From an uncultured Lentisphaeraceae bacterium (GTDB taxonomy: Bacteria; Verrucomicrobiota; Kiritimatiellia; RFP12; DVOR01), in contig CASEMQ010000019.1 in the NCBI GenBank assembly GCA_949289005.1, forward strand, positions 1 through 54,026: a stretch of 54,026 bases of DNA, written 5' to 3'. Position numbers and translations under genes: made by a program. Below, piece by piece: positions 35,933 to 46,160 of this stretch. The notes beneath the pieces are model-generated. The model searched no databases. It saw nothing but the letters and a program-made list of their open reading frames with translations, and was not told where the DNA came from. Numbering within the stretch: position 1 is the stretch's first letter; each line of letters starts with the position of its first letter.

Positions 35933-37155
35933 TTCTCCTCCTCCATTCCGACAAAAAAGATTTCCAATGACCAATGGATGCAATTGTGAGAAAACACATG
36001 ATACATAGGTGGATTCTTTGCTTGTCTTCTGATTGATTCTATTAATGCCTCATCTTGTTCTTTTGATGATGGAAACGACAACATGTCGGACACACTACCT
36101 GTAACTCTTTCTGATATTTTCCCTGGTGCCGCGCCACTAATCAAAGCAAACAATATCTTCACATCTTGAAAGTCTGCCGAGTATTCAAAGACTTGGTACA
36201 TTCCACTGGGTTTCCATTCGCCATTCTCGCATTTCCATATATCTACAGCAATATAAACATGAAACCCTTTTGGTGGCAATGAACTTAAATATCGATTTTC
36301 CCCAAGGATGTCATAAGAAGATATTTCATTTTTAAGGAATGAATATACCCCAATTATTTCATTTTCTTCCATAGGATCACGCCCCAGCCAACGGACATCA
36401 CTGGGGTTATAGTGGCGATAATTATAGTAAGAGAGGCCAAGGCTACTATCATAGAACTCGGAGGAGAAACAGAAGGGATTCTCAGATGAAGCCGAGGATG
36501 TGGGGAGGCCGAAAGGAGCATAGTCGTAGTGGACAATGCCTCCCTGAATATCCATGAGATTGGAGACGTTTTTGTTGCCATCGTGGAAGTAGTAGGCTTT
36601 TTCGCCTGAGGTAGGGAGGAAGACGAGCGGGCGGGTGGCGATGGGTTCGGTGGGATCCCAAATGTAGGATTGGTAAAGAGTGTTGGAGGGGGTGCGGAGT
36701 TGCTGGATGCAGAGGTAGTTGTCGTAGACGAAACGTTGGAGGGGCTCTTCCCCATCCTTCACCGTGCGCATTTCGATTCGGCGGCCCATGCGGTCGAAGG
36801 CCATCTCAATCACCGTGTCGCCGGACACCCAGCGGATGGGGCGGTTCTCGGCATTGTAGGTTACCTGCCAGATGCCCGTCTCGGTCTGGATAAGGGTTTG
36901 GTTCCCGTCCGCATCATACTCGGGCTTGAAGTCATCGATGGCGGTGTATTGGTTGAGGGCGTTGGCGGTGTAGGTCTTGCCCTCGGCGGTCGTGCGGTTT
37001 CCGATGTCGTCGTAATTGTAGGAGACCTCATCTGCGGAGGTCAGCTCATCGCGGGCGTTGTAACCATACTGCTCGTCATTGATAAAAACACAGCGACAAC
37101 CAAGGAGGGGCGTTCCCCTCTTTGACTTCCATACGCCTGTTCCCGCAAACACCAT
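35929..37155 (-). CDS. Partial Rhs protein with PPPDE/LRAT-like toxin tip (His299/Cys392)
   Basis: The first 26 residues (MVFAGTGVWKSKRG...) are not Rhs-like but are shared with the module at 38131. From INDEQYGYN to residue 285 it is Rhs core ending GRWLGRD-like and EISSYDILG. The tip of about 120 residues shows His299 in KGFHVYIAVDIW and Cys392 in YHVFSHNCIHWSLEIF. This is the His ... NC-x-H arrangement known from PPPDE and LRAT-type thiol peptidases or acyltransferases. The fold assignment is by motif only. It has no signal peptide. The stop overlaps a membrane-protein gene. Confidence 0.75.
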   Translation of the reverse strand: MVFAGTGVWKSKRGTPLLGCRCVFINDEQYGYNARDELTSADEVSYNYDDIGNRTTAEGKTYTANALNQYTAIDDFKPEYDADGNQTLIQTETGIWQVTYNAENRPIRWVSGDTVIEMAFDRMGRRIEMRTVKDGEEPLQRFVYDNYLCIQQLRTPSNTLYQSYIWDPTEPIATRPLVFLPTSGEKAYYFHDGNKNVSNLMDIQGGIVHYDYAPFGLPTSSASSENPFCFSSEFYDSSLGLSYYNYRHYNPSDVRWLGRDPMEENEIIGVYSFLKNEISSYDILGENRYLSSLPPKGFHVYIAVDIWKCENGEWKPSGMYQVFEYSADFQDVKILFALISGAAPGKISERVTGSVSDMLSFPSSKEQDEALIESIRRQAKNPPMYHVFSHNCIHWSLEIFFVGMEEEK

Positions 37156-37180
37156 GTATTCATGTTACCACATACCGAGA
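37071..37180 (-). repeat. Conserved module leader, copy 1
   Basis: About 110 bases at the 5' edge of the Rhs module at 35929 are closely similar to 39543-39650, the 5' edge of the module at 38131. The segment encodes the shared non-Rhs leader peptide (MVF-GT-VWKSKRG). Near 37107 it contains an AAGGAGGGG-CGTT-CCCCTCTTT hairpin. No other Rhs module here carries it. Confidence 0.75.
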
Positions 37181-37486
37181 ATCGTAGCAAGGGCCATCTT
37201 TAACTCTCTTCCCCTTGGCAAGTTGCACAATGGAATGGGGCAAGGGCTGGCAGGACAAGGAAGGCCCCGATATGCCCCATCTACGATTGCCATCCCCGTG
37301 CTTGGGAGAATGGTTCCATCGAACACCACCGATACGCCTCCTGCGCCTCTCTATCCCCAAAGAACACCTCGGCTCATGGAAAACACCGAAGACCTTCGTC
37401 TTCACCATCCCAGAACAAGGAACCGCAAGCCTTTATCTGAAGAGCAAGATAATGAAGTAAACGATTAGGGATACTTTTAGGTTGTA
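37181..37486. other. Gene-free stretch upstream of the module leader
   Basis: About 300 bases more GC-rich than the adjacent tip and immunity genes. Short frames exist on both strands but none has a convincing ribosome site or recognisable product. It may be a remnant of a lost element. Confidence 0.5.
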
Positions 37487-38134
37487 TTAATTCCATTCGT
37501 TCCTTCCTTCCGTCTCATAGGGCTTTCTGTGGTATCTTCTGAAACATTTATCGGAATATGATTTTATATAAATATGTTTTTGAGTAAAAAGAATAACCGC
37601 CGATGTGCAACTCTCGATTGGATGTGTAGAAAAATGATTAAAGGAAGCAACAGAGAGGCGCCGAAATTGTGCCTTTACGATAAGCGTATTGTTTGCCGTT
37701 GCTTCACATTCTGCCATATAGGCGACGGGAATATTAAATACTTCATCAAGAAAATAATCACACATAGCAGCGGTGTTGTCGATAATTTGGTTGCGTTCTG
37801 TAAATGTCGCGATATAGCGATTATTGATTACATATGCGTAGTCTTCATTGGGAGGTTCTAGAGGGTGTAAAACAAAAATGGGAGCCCATCCTTTAAGTGC
37901 TCGTATGTAGGCAAATTCTCTAGCGTCCTTACCCCAACTGTTAAAGTTGCCTCTCGGAGACGGCGGCAACGGTAAAGGAAGAATAACATTCCGATAAGGT
38001 ATCTTAACAACCTCATTATCAAGATACACTTTCTCAAATGCAAACGTCTCTATACGGGTTGGACGACAACCTTGTACACATATCGTAAATGCTACTATAT
38101 ACGATAGAAATAAAGAGGTACACAATAATCTCAT
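37487..38134 (-). CDS. Lipoprotein, candidate immunity protein
   Basis: The ATG overlaps the stop of the preceding Rhs module. The 215-residue protein has a lipoprotein signal (FTICVQGC, lipidated Cys near residue 23), so it should be anchored in a membrane facing the periplasm. The body contains YRNVILPLPLPPSPRGNFN and a basic C-terminus (CFRRYHRKPYE). No family is recognised. As the gene following a toxin tip, it is the expected immunity factor for the 38131 tip. Confidence 0.65.
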   Translation of the reverse strand: MRLLCTSLFLSYIVAFTICVQGCRPTRIETFAFEKVYLDNEVVKIPYRNVILPLPLPPSPRGNFNSWGKDAREFAYIRALKGWAPIFVLHPLEPPNEDYAYVINNRYIATFTERNQIIDNTAAMCDYFLDEVFNIPVAYMAECEATANNTLIVKAQFRRLSVASFNHFSTHPIESCTSAVILFTQKHIYIKSYSDKCFRRYHRKPYETEGRNEWN

Positions 38135-39627
38135 TTAGAGCCTCCTTTTTTGGATCCCGTAGAGGGAGAGTCTGTAGAGTGATTATTGTTGCTTATATGT
38201 GGTAATCCTTCAGGTAAGTTCCCTAATTGTATATACAAATCACGAGGATTGGGAGCCGAGATATTAAAAAAGTAGGGAATCTCAATTTCGCCTTCTCCAT
38301 CTGGAACGGGTATATTATGATGTCTTAGGATTTCGATTGCTTTACTCGTACAATAATTAAAAGCGGAAAACTCTTCAGGATTTTCCTTAAAATCAGACAC
38401 CTCTTGTTTTAATGCACAACAAGTTTCTCGATCAGCCGTCCAACAACGTTTATTTAAGGCATATTTTGTTTGATCTTTATATTCACCTACATCCCAATCT
38501 CCTCCTTCTACTCCATTAATGAGTTCTTTCGTCGAGTTCCCCGTTGGGACAGGTCCAAACGAAAACTCAATGCTCTTAGACGGTTTCCCATCCTTTGAAG
38601 ATTTGTCACCATTTTTGTTATCTTCAATTGTAAACCATGTATGTCCACTGAAACCATTACCTATGTCTAAAGGGCCTCTCAAATTGGTCGTCAATTTTAT
38701 TGCGGAGTAAACACAAATGGTACAACAAGAAGTTAGACCAAGAAAATCAGACTGGGACGACGACCCCTGATATTCATATGGATTAAGTTGAAAAACGAAA
38801 TCCCTTCCAAGCCACCTTCCATCTTTTGGGTTGTAGTGACGGTAGTTGTAGTAGACGAGGCCGAGGGTGTCGTCGTAGACCTCGGAGGAGAAGCGGAAGG
38901 GTTTTTCGGAGAGGAGGTCACGGTTGGTGACGCGGGTGGCGGAGGAGGTGCGGGTGACGGCGCCGAAGGGGGCGTAGTCGTAATGGGCGGCGATGCTGTT
39001 CTGAAGGGCGTGGTAGAAGACCTCGGAGACGTTCTTGTTACCGTCGTGGGTGTAGAAGAGATTGAGATCCCAATTCTTGGCACGCATGACAAGCGGTCGT
39101 GTGGCGATGGGTTCGGTGGGATCCCACACAAACTCTGTACGGACGGCGTTGCCGTTGGCGGCATTCAACCGCTGGACACAGAGAAAGTTGTCGTAAACGA
39201 AGCGGAAGTGCGTGGCAACCTGCCCGGCGCGCGTCTCTTGATACTCCACGCGGCGGCCCATGCGGTCGAAGACCATGGTGATAACCGTGTCGCCCCGCGT
39301 CCAACGGACGGGGCGATTCTCGGCGTTGTAGACGACTGACCACACGCCGGTCTCGGTCTTGATGAGGGTTTGGTTTCCGTCAGCGTCATATTGGGGCGTG
39401 AAGTCGTCGATGGCGGTGTATTGGTTGAGGTTGTTGGCCGTGTAGGTCTTGCCCTCGGCGGTGGTGCGGTTTCCGATATCATCGTAATTGTAGGAAACGA
39501 CATCGGCCGCGACTAATCCATCACGGACATTGTAGGAATACTGCTCGTCGTTGATAAGAGTACAACACCAACCAAGGAGGAGCATCCCTCTCTTTGACTT
39601 CCATACACGTGTTCCCGAAAACACCAT
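38131..39627 (-). CDS. Partial Rhs protein with papain-like toxin tip (His329/Cys426)
   Basis: After the shared leader peptide (residues 1-25), residues 26-297 are Rhs core very close to the main gene (YDDIGNRTTAEGKTYTANN, DPTEPIATRPLVMRAKNW, YYNYRHYNPKDGRWLGRD). The junction is SQSDFLGL. The 200-residue tip is cysteine-containing, with His329 in GFSGHTWFTIED and Cys426 in FNYCTSKAIEIL. This His-then-Cys order again suggests a permuted papain fold. The C-terminal 25 residues are Ser/Asn/Lys rich. No signal peptide is present. A lipoprotein gene overlaps its stop. Confidence 0.75.
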   Translation of the reverse strand: MVFSGTRVWKSKRGMLLLGWCCTLINDEQYSYNVRDGLVAADVVSYNYDDIGNRTTAEGKTYTANNLNQYTAIDDFTPQYDADGNQTLIKTETGVWSVVYNAENRPVRWTRGDTVITMVFDRMGRRVEYQETRAGQVATHFRFVYDNFLCVQRLNAANGNAVRTEFVWDPTEPIATRPLVMRAKNWDLNLFYTHDGNKNVSEVFYHALQNSIAAHYDYAPFGAVTRTSSATRVTNRDLLSEKPFRFSSEVYDDTLGLVYYNYRHYNPKDGRWLGRDFVFQLNPYEYQGSSSQSDFLGLTSCCTICVYSAIKLTTNLRGPLDIGNGFSGHTWFTIEDNKNGDKSSKDGKPSKSIEFSFGPVPTGNSTKELINGVEGGDWDVGEYKDQTKYALNKRCWTADRETCCALKQEVSDFKENPEEFSAFNYCTSKAIEILRHHNIPVPDGEGEIEIPYFFNISAPNPRDLYIQLGNLPEGLPHISNNNHSTDSPSTGSKKGGSK

Positions 39628-39650
39628 ACGTTCATGCTATCACATACGGG
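39543..39650 (-). repeat. Conserved module leader, copy 2
   Basis: This is the partner of 37071-37180. Similarity covers the end of the preceding non-coding stretch, the start codon and the first 25 codons. It stops where the Rhs core (NDEQY) begins. The hairpin seen in copy 1 is imperfect here. Confidence 0.75.
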
Positions 39651-39803
39651 GACTTGCAGTAAAGGTCACACTCGAGAATCCTATGGCAAGCGAATAAAAA
39701 TATTTATTCTTAGCCCATTGATTCTTTGTGCCACATTCTCGTCAAATGGCCATATCAAGTCAGCCCCGAGTGATGTACCCATAAGTTATCCACTTTTATG
39801 CGT

Positions 39804-40034
39804 TTATCCTGTCCGTCTACTCACAAAATGAATTATGTTATAGCCCACCATTTCTCCGAAACATCGAAGATGGGTTTTATACATTTCGTGTGCCTTTCGT
39901 TCCGAGTACCAGTGTTCCGAATAACAGCGCTCTGGATCATAAAGTCTTGAAGAAACACTGTTCACCGTCTTGCGTGCACATCCCACAAGCATCACAACCA
40001 GAATAAGGACACGGTAAAACGGGGCCTTCGTCAT
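39804..40034 (-). pseudogene. Truncated copy of the lipoprotein at 48868-49398
   Basis: The first 55 residues (FYRVLILVVMLVGCARKTVN, KAHEMYKTHLRC) match the N-terminus of the lipoprotein gene at 48868, including the lipobox LVGC. They also share the bases just before the start (GGTGAATTGAG-ATG). The match stops after RCFGEMV and the frame ends 13 residues later. It sits 12 bases after another immunity gene. It is best read as the stump of a displaced immunity gene. Confidence 0.75.
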
Positions 40035-40045
40035 CTCAATTCACC

Positions 40046-40561
40046 CTAATCACGATTCTCACCCAGCTTTTGTTCCTGCATAAGATATTGCCGAAGAAAC
40101 GCCTTCCGCGACTCTGGCGTCCTTGTCGCTTTTAGTTTGTCAGACACCGCCTCCCATTCTTCTTGTGACAACTCCCCTTTGGAGACAACACATTTATAAA
40201 CGGCCTCCCATTGCTTTCTCAGATTATCCATAAGTTCCAATTCCAGTTTACTTTGCTTGATCTGAAGATCGTTTATTTCTTCCCAAAATGCGTCATCGCC
40301 AAAGATTTCATAAAACCGCTGTTGCAATGGCGTCGATTTTGGTTGTATTGCCCCCATTGATAACCAAGCATCAACGATGGACGCAAACTCTGCTGTATCC
40401 TTTTGCCGCAAGCGAGAATTAGATTTCAACATCTCCCGAAGTCGAATCCCGTGCAATGCCGACAACGGCTCTCTGCAACATGCCCATCGTGAATCAGAAT
40501 CCCCATAGATCAAGGATACCCCGCCAATCAATATCACGAGAAACAAAACAAAGCGTTTCAT
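40046..40561 (-). CDS. Exported protein, candidate immunity protein for the metallopeptidase tip
   Basis: The ATG shares a base with the Rhs stop (TGATG), so translation is coupled to the toxin. A signal peptide (MKRFVLFLVILIGGVSLIYG) sends the 170-residue protein to the periplasm. The mature part is largely helical and charged (QIKQSKLELELMDNLRKQWE, EEWEAVSDKLKATRTPESRK). There is no known motif. A periplasmic inhibitor would match an Rhs toxin that acts outside the inner membrane. Confidence 0.68.
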   Translation of the reverse strand: MKRFVLFLVILIGGVSLIYGDSDSRWACCREPLSALHGIRLREMLKSNSRLRQKDTAEFASIVDAWLSMGAIQPKSTPLQQRFYEIFGDDAFWEEINDLQIKQSKLELELMDNLRKQWEAVYKCVVSKGELSQEEWEAVSDKLKATRTPESRKAFLRQYLMQEQKLGENRD

Positions 40562-43500
40562 CAATTACTCCTTTTTTGCTTGTACTCGTTAATCAGAGCA
40601 TTCACTCGTTGATGCCTTCCAGTCGTTTCATCCCTCTTTTGGAAATCATTGTTTTCTTTCGTAAATTGCGCGGAAAGGTGTCTGTAAGCCGTTGTCAGTT
40701 TTTCTTTTGCATTTGACTTCGCTAAATCAAGGATCCCATGTTTACTGCAAGATTCATATGCATCAGTATATTCAACGAACAACTTGTTCATGTATTTGTT
40801 CCAAATCCGCACATGCTCCTGCTCATGTTCCAATACGAGTTTATAAACTTGGCGGAATAATTCTCGTTCTGCTTCAGAAGCAGAGGACGATTTCCATTTT
40901 GGCATAACGACAGACGCAGGTGAGACATCACTCTTCGGCTTAATTGTTACAGTTGCGATGTAACGAATTCCTTCAGGATGACAATTCTCATCACAAACCG
41001 CATCAATCGTTTGGGAAATAACTTCTACCTTCGGAATTGGAAGAGCCAACGCATTCTCCCCCGTCACGGCTTTCGCATTATTAAGCAAATATTCTATTGC
41101 CTTCAAGACATCACCCCCATAAAAAATCACCTCTAACCCCAGCCAATCATAATTGTATTCTGGGCTATTCAGACAAAAGAGAAAAAGATTGATACTACCA
41201 AATGGATCACGGTTCTCCCATCTTCCGTACATCGAATTGTAGTATCTGTAATTGTAATAAACCAAGTCGAGGGTGAAGTCGTGGTATTCGGAGGAGAAGC
41301 GGAAGGGGTTTTCGGAGAGGATGTCGCGGTTGGAGACGCGGGTGGCACGGGAAGTGCGGATGACGGCGCCGAAGGGGGCATAGTCATAGTGGGCGGCGAT
41401 GCCGTTCTGGAGGGCGTGGTAGAAGACCTCGGAAACGTTCTTGTTGCCGTCGTGGGTGTAGAAGAGATTGAGGCCCCAGTTTTTGGCACGCATGACGAGC
41501 GGACGCGTGGCGATGGGCTCGGTGGGATCCCACACAAACTCGGTACGGACGGCGTTGCCGTTTGCGGCATTCAACCGCTGAACGCAGAGAAAGTTGTCAT
41601 AGGCAAAACGGAAGTGCGTGGCAACCTGCCCGGCTCGCGTCTCGTAGTAGTCCACGCGGCGGCCCATGCGGTCGAAAGCCATGGTGATTACGGTGTCTCC
41701 CTGCGTCCAACGGACGGGGCGATTCTCGGCGTTGTAGACGACTGACCACACGCCGGTCTCGGTCTTGATGAGGGTCTGGTTTCCATCGTCGTCGTATTGG
41801 GGCGTGAAGTCGTCAATGGCGGTGTATTGGTTGAGGTTGTTGGCTGCGTAGGTCTTGCCCTCGGCGATGGTGCGGTTGCCGATGTCGTCATAGGCGTAGG
41901 TTTTCGCTTGGCCGGAAATCAACTCGTCGCGGACATTGTAGCCATAGGGTTGCGTTTCCTCCGCGGCCATCATGGAACCGGATTTGGCGATGGCGGTACG
42001 GCGGCCGAGCAGGTCGTTGGTGTAGGTGTACTGCGAGGCGACGGTGCCATTGATGGTGTTGGTGACGCGGGCGAGCAAATTACGCGTCGGCTCATAATCC
42101 CATTCTGCGGTCGCGCCATTGGGATAGGTGAGGCGGGACTTCAGGTGCGAGCCGGGCAGATATTCCCACGCAAAATCGCCCATCGTGGCGAGCCGCCCCG
42201 TGGCGGGGTCGTAGGCGAGGGTGTTCTTGCGTGTGCCATCCACGCTGCATCCCATGTGCCGGCCGAAGGCGTCGTAATGGCGGGAGAGGGTCTTGGAATA
42301 GAGCCCCGAGACCTGTTCGGAGGAAAGTTGGCCGAAGGCGTCGTAGGTAAAGGTGGTGACGCCGACGGCGTCAGTGGCGGAGGTTTGGCGGCCCATTGCG
42401 TCGTAGGTGTAGGCGATGTTGGGAGTGGCGTCGGCGTAGTCGATGGCGAGGAGTTGGCCCCAGTCGTCGTAAGTATAAGTGGTGACGATGCCACGGGCGT
42501 TGGTGCGGGTGACGAGTTTGCCGTCGTCGGTATAGGTGTAGGCCAGCCCCTTACCGTCGGCGTAGGTCTTGGCGAGGAGGACGCCCGAGGCTTCATCATA
42601 CGTCCACGTGGTGGTGTCGCCTACGCCGGAGGCCTCGTTGCGATAGGTGGTCATAGACGTTTTGTTGCCGAAGACATCATAGGTGTAACGCACGGGATAG
42701 GTGGCGCCGCCCTCGTAGGTCTTGTTACCCCGCAAATCGTATTCATAGACCGTCACGTTGCCAAGGGCATTGGTGACGGCGACGGTCTGCCCCATCACGT
42801 CGTAACCGTAGGCCGTGACGGCGCCAACGGCATCGGTGGCAGAGACGAGATTGCCCTCGGCATCGTAGGCAGAAACGGTGCGGTTGTTGCGGCCATCAAT
42901 GGAAGCAATGCGGCGATCGAGCGCATCGTACTCAAAACGGTTGGTCACACAGGCCGTATCCACCGTCTCGACCAACTGGCCGAAGGCGTAACGCTCAATC
43001 TGCGGGTTCGAGCAGGAGGGTATCTGCGTGGTGCGCTGGGTGTCGTTGCCAAAGGTGCGGGTCTCATTGCCGCGGATATCCACGGTGATTTGGTTGAAGG
43101 TGTTGGTCACCGAGAGACCCGAGACCTGAACATAAGCGGTCTGCGTAAGAGGCGCAATGTCCGCATCGGAGCACGACTGCACGTCGGTCTGCTTCTGCCA
43201 CACGTCACCGTCGCACAAAAGATACTCCGCTTCGCTCTGCTGTTTGCGCCACACCTCACCGACCGTCTGCGTGAGAGCGGTTTGCGCGCCCGTTACATCA
43301 TAGGCATAAGACTGTACGGGCTGACCGGGCGCAGTGATTTGGTTCGTGCGTCCGTACGAATCATAGGTCGTCAGCGCTTCCAATGTGGAACCGTTCGCGC
43401 CGGAGCGGGTTTGGCGAAGGGTTTGCCCAAGCAAGTTTTGCTCGGTCTTTTGCCAACGCGCTCCCGTGGCGGATTTGCGCCAGTTCGGGCCGTAGGCAAA

Positions 43501-45722
43501 GACCTGCGGCTGGACGGCGGAGCCGGAGATTTCAAGAAGACGGCCCAGCGCGTCCGTCTTGCGAATCTGCGTGGCGCCATTCGGGAAGGTGGTGGTGACA
43601 GTGTTGCCGTCGAGGCTATAGTCGGTTTGCGTGACACCGCCGCGCACGTCGGTTTGGGAAATGACCTGCCCGAAGACGTCATAGGCGGTCGTTTCGGGAT
43701 TGAGACCGTCCTTCCATGTCTTCACCACGCGGCCGAGCGAGTCGTACTCAAAATGCGTGGTGCAGGGAATCGGGTCAAGCTTGGTTTCGGCGATGAGGCG
43801 GCCCTCATCGTCGTAGGTGTAGGTGAAGCGGGTGCCATTCGGGAGCGTCATCGAGGACTTCCCACAGCAACTGCCGCCCCAAACGGTCGTCGTCACACGT
43901 CCCGCAAAGTCCGTCTCTTTGATAACGTGCCCTTCGAGGTCATAGTCATAAACCGTGCGGTCGATGAGATACCACGCGCCGTCGATGAAGGCCTCCTGAT
44001 TGCGCTCCACTACGTTGCCGACGCGGTCATAGAGGGTGGATTGGCGCGTCGTCTTTCCCGAGACCGGTTCCGGCGCCTGTTCGTGCAATTGCGTCACGGT
44101 TTCAATCCAGCGCTCATCGTCCAATCCGTAGGTGTACACCCGAAGCGTGCCATCCTCATCACGCACGGACTTCAGACGTCCCGCACTGTAAGGCGTTTCA
44201 TCATCCGGTGCGTACCACGTCCTCACGGTGCGCAGGGCGCCTGCCGCGCCATAGGCCGCCCCCGCCGTGGCGGCACGCTCCACAATCTCCTGCGTCGGCG
44301 AATAGACGGAATACGTCCGCGCCACTTCCACCATCGCACCCGTCTCGGGGTCTTTCTCGTACTTCACCTCGCACCGCGGGCGGTCATCGCTCACCACCGC
44401 GGCCACGCCCGCGTGTTCGCCAAGGATGTCCGAGGCGTCCACGGGGGCATAGGAATAGACCGTCTCGTGTCCGACGGCGGCATTCGTCTCTTTGGTCAGG
44501 CGGCCTTTGGCATCATATTCGTAGACAAAGCGGTTCCCGCGCCAATCGCGCTTCTCCCGGATTTTCCCCTTGTTTTCGCCGGAGAGGAAATAATCCCACT
44601 CCGTGACGCGCTTCCCGCTCGCGTCCGTTCCCAGCGTCTCCTTGACGGCCACCGCGCCGACGCTCCACCCATAATCCTTGAAGTAAAACGCCTTTTGCGA
44701 ATAGATCGTCTGCCCGTCGGCGCTTTTCTTGACGGCCACCTGCATGCCGTCGTCATCGTCGCCGGAATAAAAGGACTTTTCCTCAACCAAACCGTTGGGG
44801 CGCGTCAGCGTCCAATCCTCCACATCGGGGACATAACGATACGTGTAGGTTTTAGGATCGCCATTTCCCTTGCGTTGCGTCGCCAGGAGCAGAAGGGCGT
44901 CATCGCCGCCGCGCTCAATCCGCCACGTTTCCACCGGCGTCACCTCCGGGATCACATAGAGCCCCTCGGCCATTTCCGGCTTCTGGGCGAAAGGATAGAC
45001 GGTGACCGTGTAGGTGTGGTCATCCTCCGTCACGATGTCCGCCAAGCGCGTCGCCGTCAGGATTTGCCGCAAGAGCCCATTGGGCGCACGCACCACATCA
45101 ATCCCAAAATCCTCCGCAGTGATCACGCGCCCACGCGCGTCCGTGAAAGAGACCAAGTCCCCGAATTTCCCCGTGATGTCCGTGGCGTAAAACCGCCACA
45201 CCGTCCCATCCCCCGGTAAAGATCGTAATAGGCCGGATCCTCCGCCGTCGCCCATCCTTCCGCGTCCACCATCTGCAACCGCTCCGTGCTGATGGCCGTG
45301 CTCGCCGCCACCATCGTTGCCAGAGACTCCCCGTCCTCAAAGCGGAAATGCAGGCGCGCCCCCAGTTCGTTGCAAAAGACCACCTCGCGCGGCACGTTTT
45401 TGTTCGTTCTGTCGCCGCCGACATGGGAGAAGGTATAATCCATCACGAAGTTCAGCGTCTCCGGCGTAAAGATCGCCGGCGAGGCCTCCGTCTCAAAGAC
45501 CTTCAGCCAACACCGCCGCCGATCTGACAGCACCGACGTCCGCCCCAAGTCGATCTGGATATGCACGCACCCGTTCGACGCCCCGCCCTCGGGACACTTC
45601 TCGCACGTCGAGGCGCTGTTCTGCCCCTCATCCAACTTACACGGTGGGTTGCGCATCATCCCCGCCCACGCCCCTCCCGCCAGGAGGGACGCCGCAACGA
45701 CAAACAAACAGCCACTTCTCAT
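40561..45722 (-). CDS. Main Rhs/YD-repeat protein with HExxH metallopeptidase-like tip; one-base frameshift
   Basis: Correcting one missing G in the G5 run at 45210-45214 gives a protein of about 1,720 residues. It has a signal peptide (MRSGCLFVVAASLLAGGAWA), a 150-residue N-terminal domain and a long series of YD repeats (TYDDEGRLIAET, YDAFGQLSSEQ). The core end DPTEPIATRPLVM...FTLDLVYYNYRYYN...GRWENRDPF and the junction YNYDWLGLE follow. The 190-residue tip contains HEQEH (bases 40813-40827), a zinc-peptidase motif in a context resembling DUF922 secreted proteases. As sequenced, the gene is split: 45722-45123 encodes the signal and N-terminal part, and 45255-40561 the rest. No VgrG, PAAR or type VI genes are nearby; Sec export, as in WapA-like proteins, is inferred. 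Confidence 0.85.
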
Positions 45723-45772
45723 CGCACTGCCTCGGCATGACACGGCCAACGCCGCAACCCAGATTCACCCCT

Positions 45773-45778
45773 AGTATA
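45773..45778 (-). promoter_or_regulatory. Candidate promoter -10 box for the main Rhs gene
   Basis: The minus strand reads GGTATACT here, with TATACT about 50 bases before the Rhs ATG. It fits the GG-TA---T pattern found upstream of housekeeping genes. None of the partial Rhs modules shows such a box, in line with only the main gene being expressed. Confidence 0.5.
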
Positions 45779-45856
45779 CCCCTTCCGCCCCCGCCTGTCC
45801 ACCACAATCCGCGACCGTGCCCAACGCGCAGGATCGCCGACCTCCCCCCGCCCGCG

Positions 45857-45923
45857 GATCGCGCCGTGTTTCGGGTCGGGATACGGCGTGTCTCGGGGGG
45901 AGATCCGCCGTGTTCCGGGGAAT
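45857..45923. repeat. Three imperfect 22-23-base tandem repeats in a GC-rich spacer
   Basis: The units begin at 45857, 45880 and 45902, each starting GAT and containing CGYGT-T-CGGG. They lie in the gene-free, very GC-rich stretch 45779-46160 upstream of the main Rhs gene. Frames on both strands there are low-complexity and not credible as genes. Confidence 0.7.
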
Positions 45924-46160
45924 GGCCCGCGCAAACACGTTGGGCGGGGCGGGGGCTCCTGGGGGGCGGTCGGCGAAACGAAAAGGGGGCGAAAACCGTC
46001 ATTCCCTCCGAGAACGCGCATGGCCATGCGAAGCACCCCTTCCGAAAGGCGAAGACAGGGGGGCACGCTGGCATGACGAAAGCCCGGGGCAAGCAATGTT
46101 CGCCCGCGGGAGTCGGTTTCGTCCGCAAGGCCCACGCGAAAATCGAGGGGCGGAATCGGC

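Noticed and set aside
41797..45219. 1,140-residue plus-strand frame opposite the main Rhs gene
   Set aside because: It is an antisense shadow of YD-repeat coding sequence; the minus-strand protein has clear Rhs homology and codon logic.
45123..45749. Separate small secreted protein upstream of the Rhs gene
   Set aside because: Its end becomes Rhs-like in the next frame after one added base, and its own C-terminus after the C-run is out-of-frame sequence.
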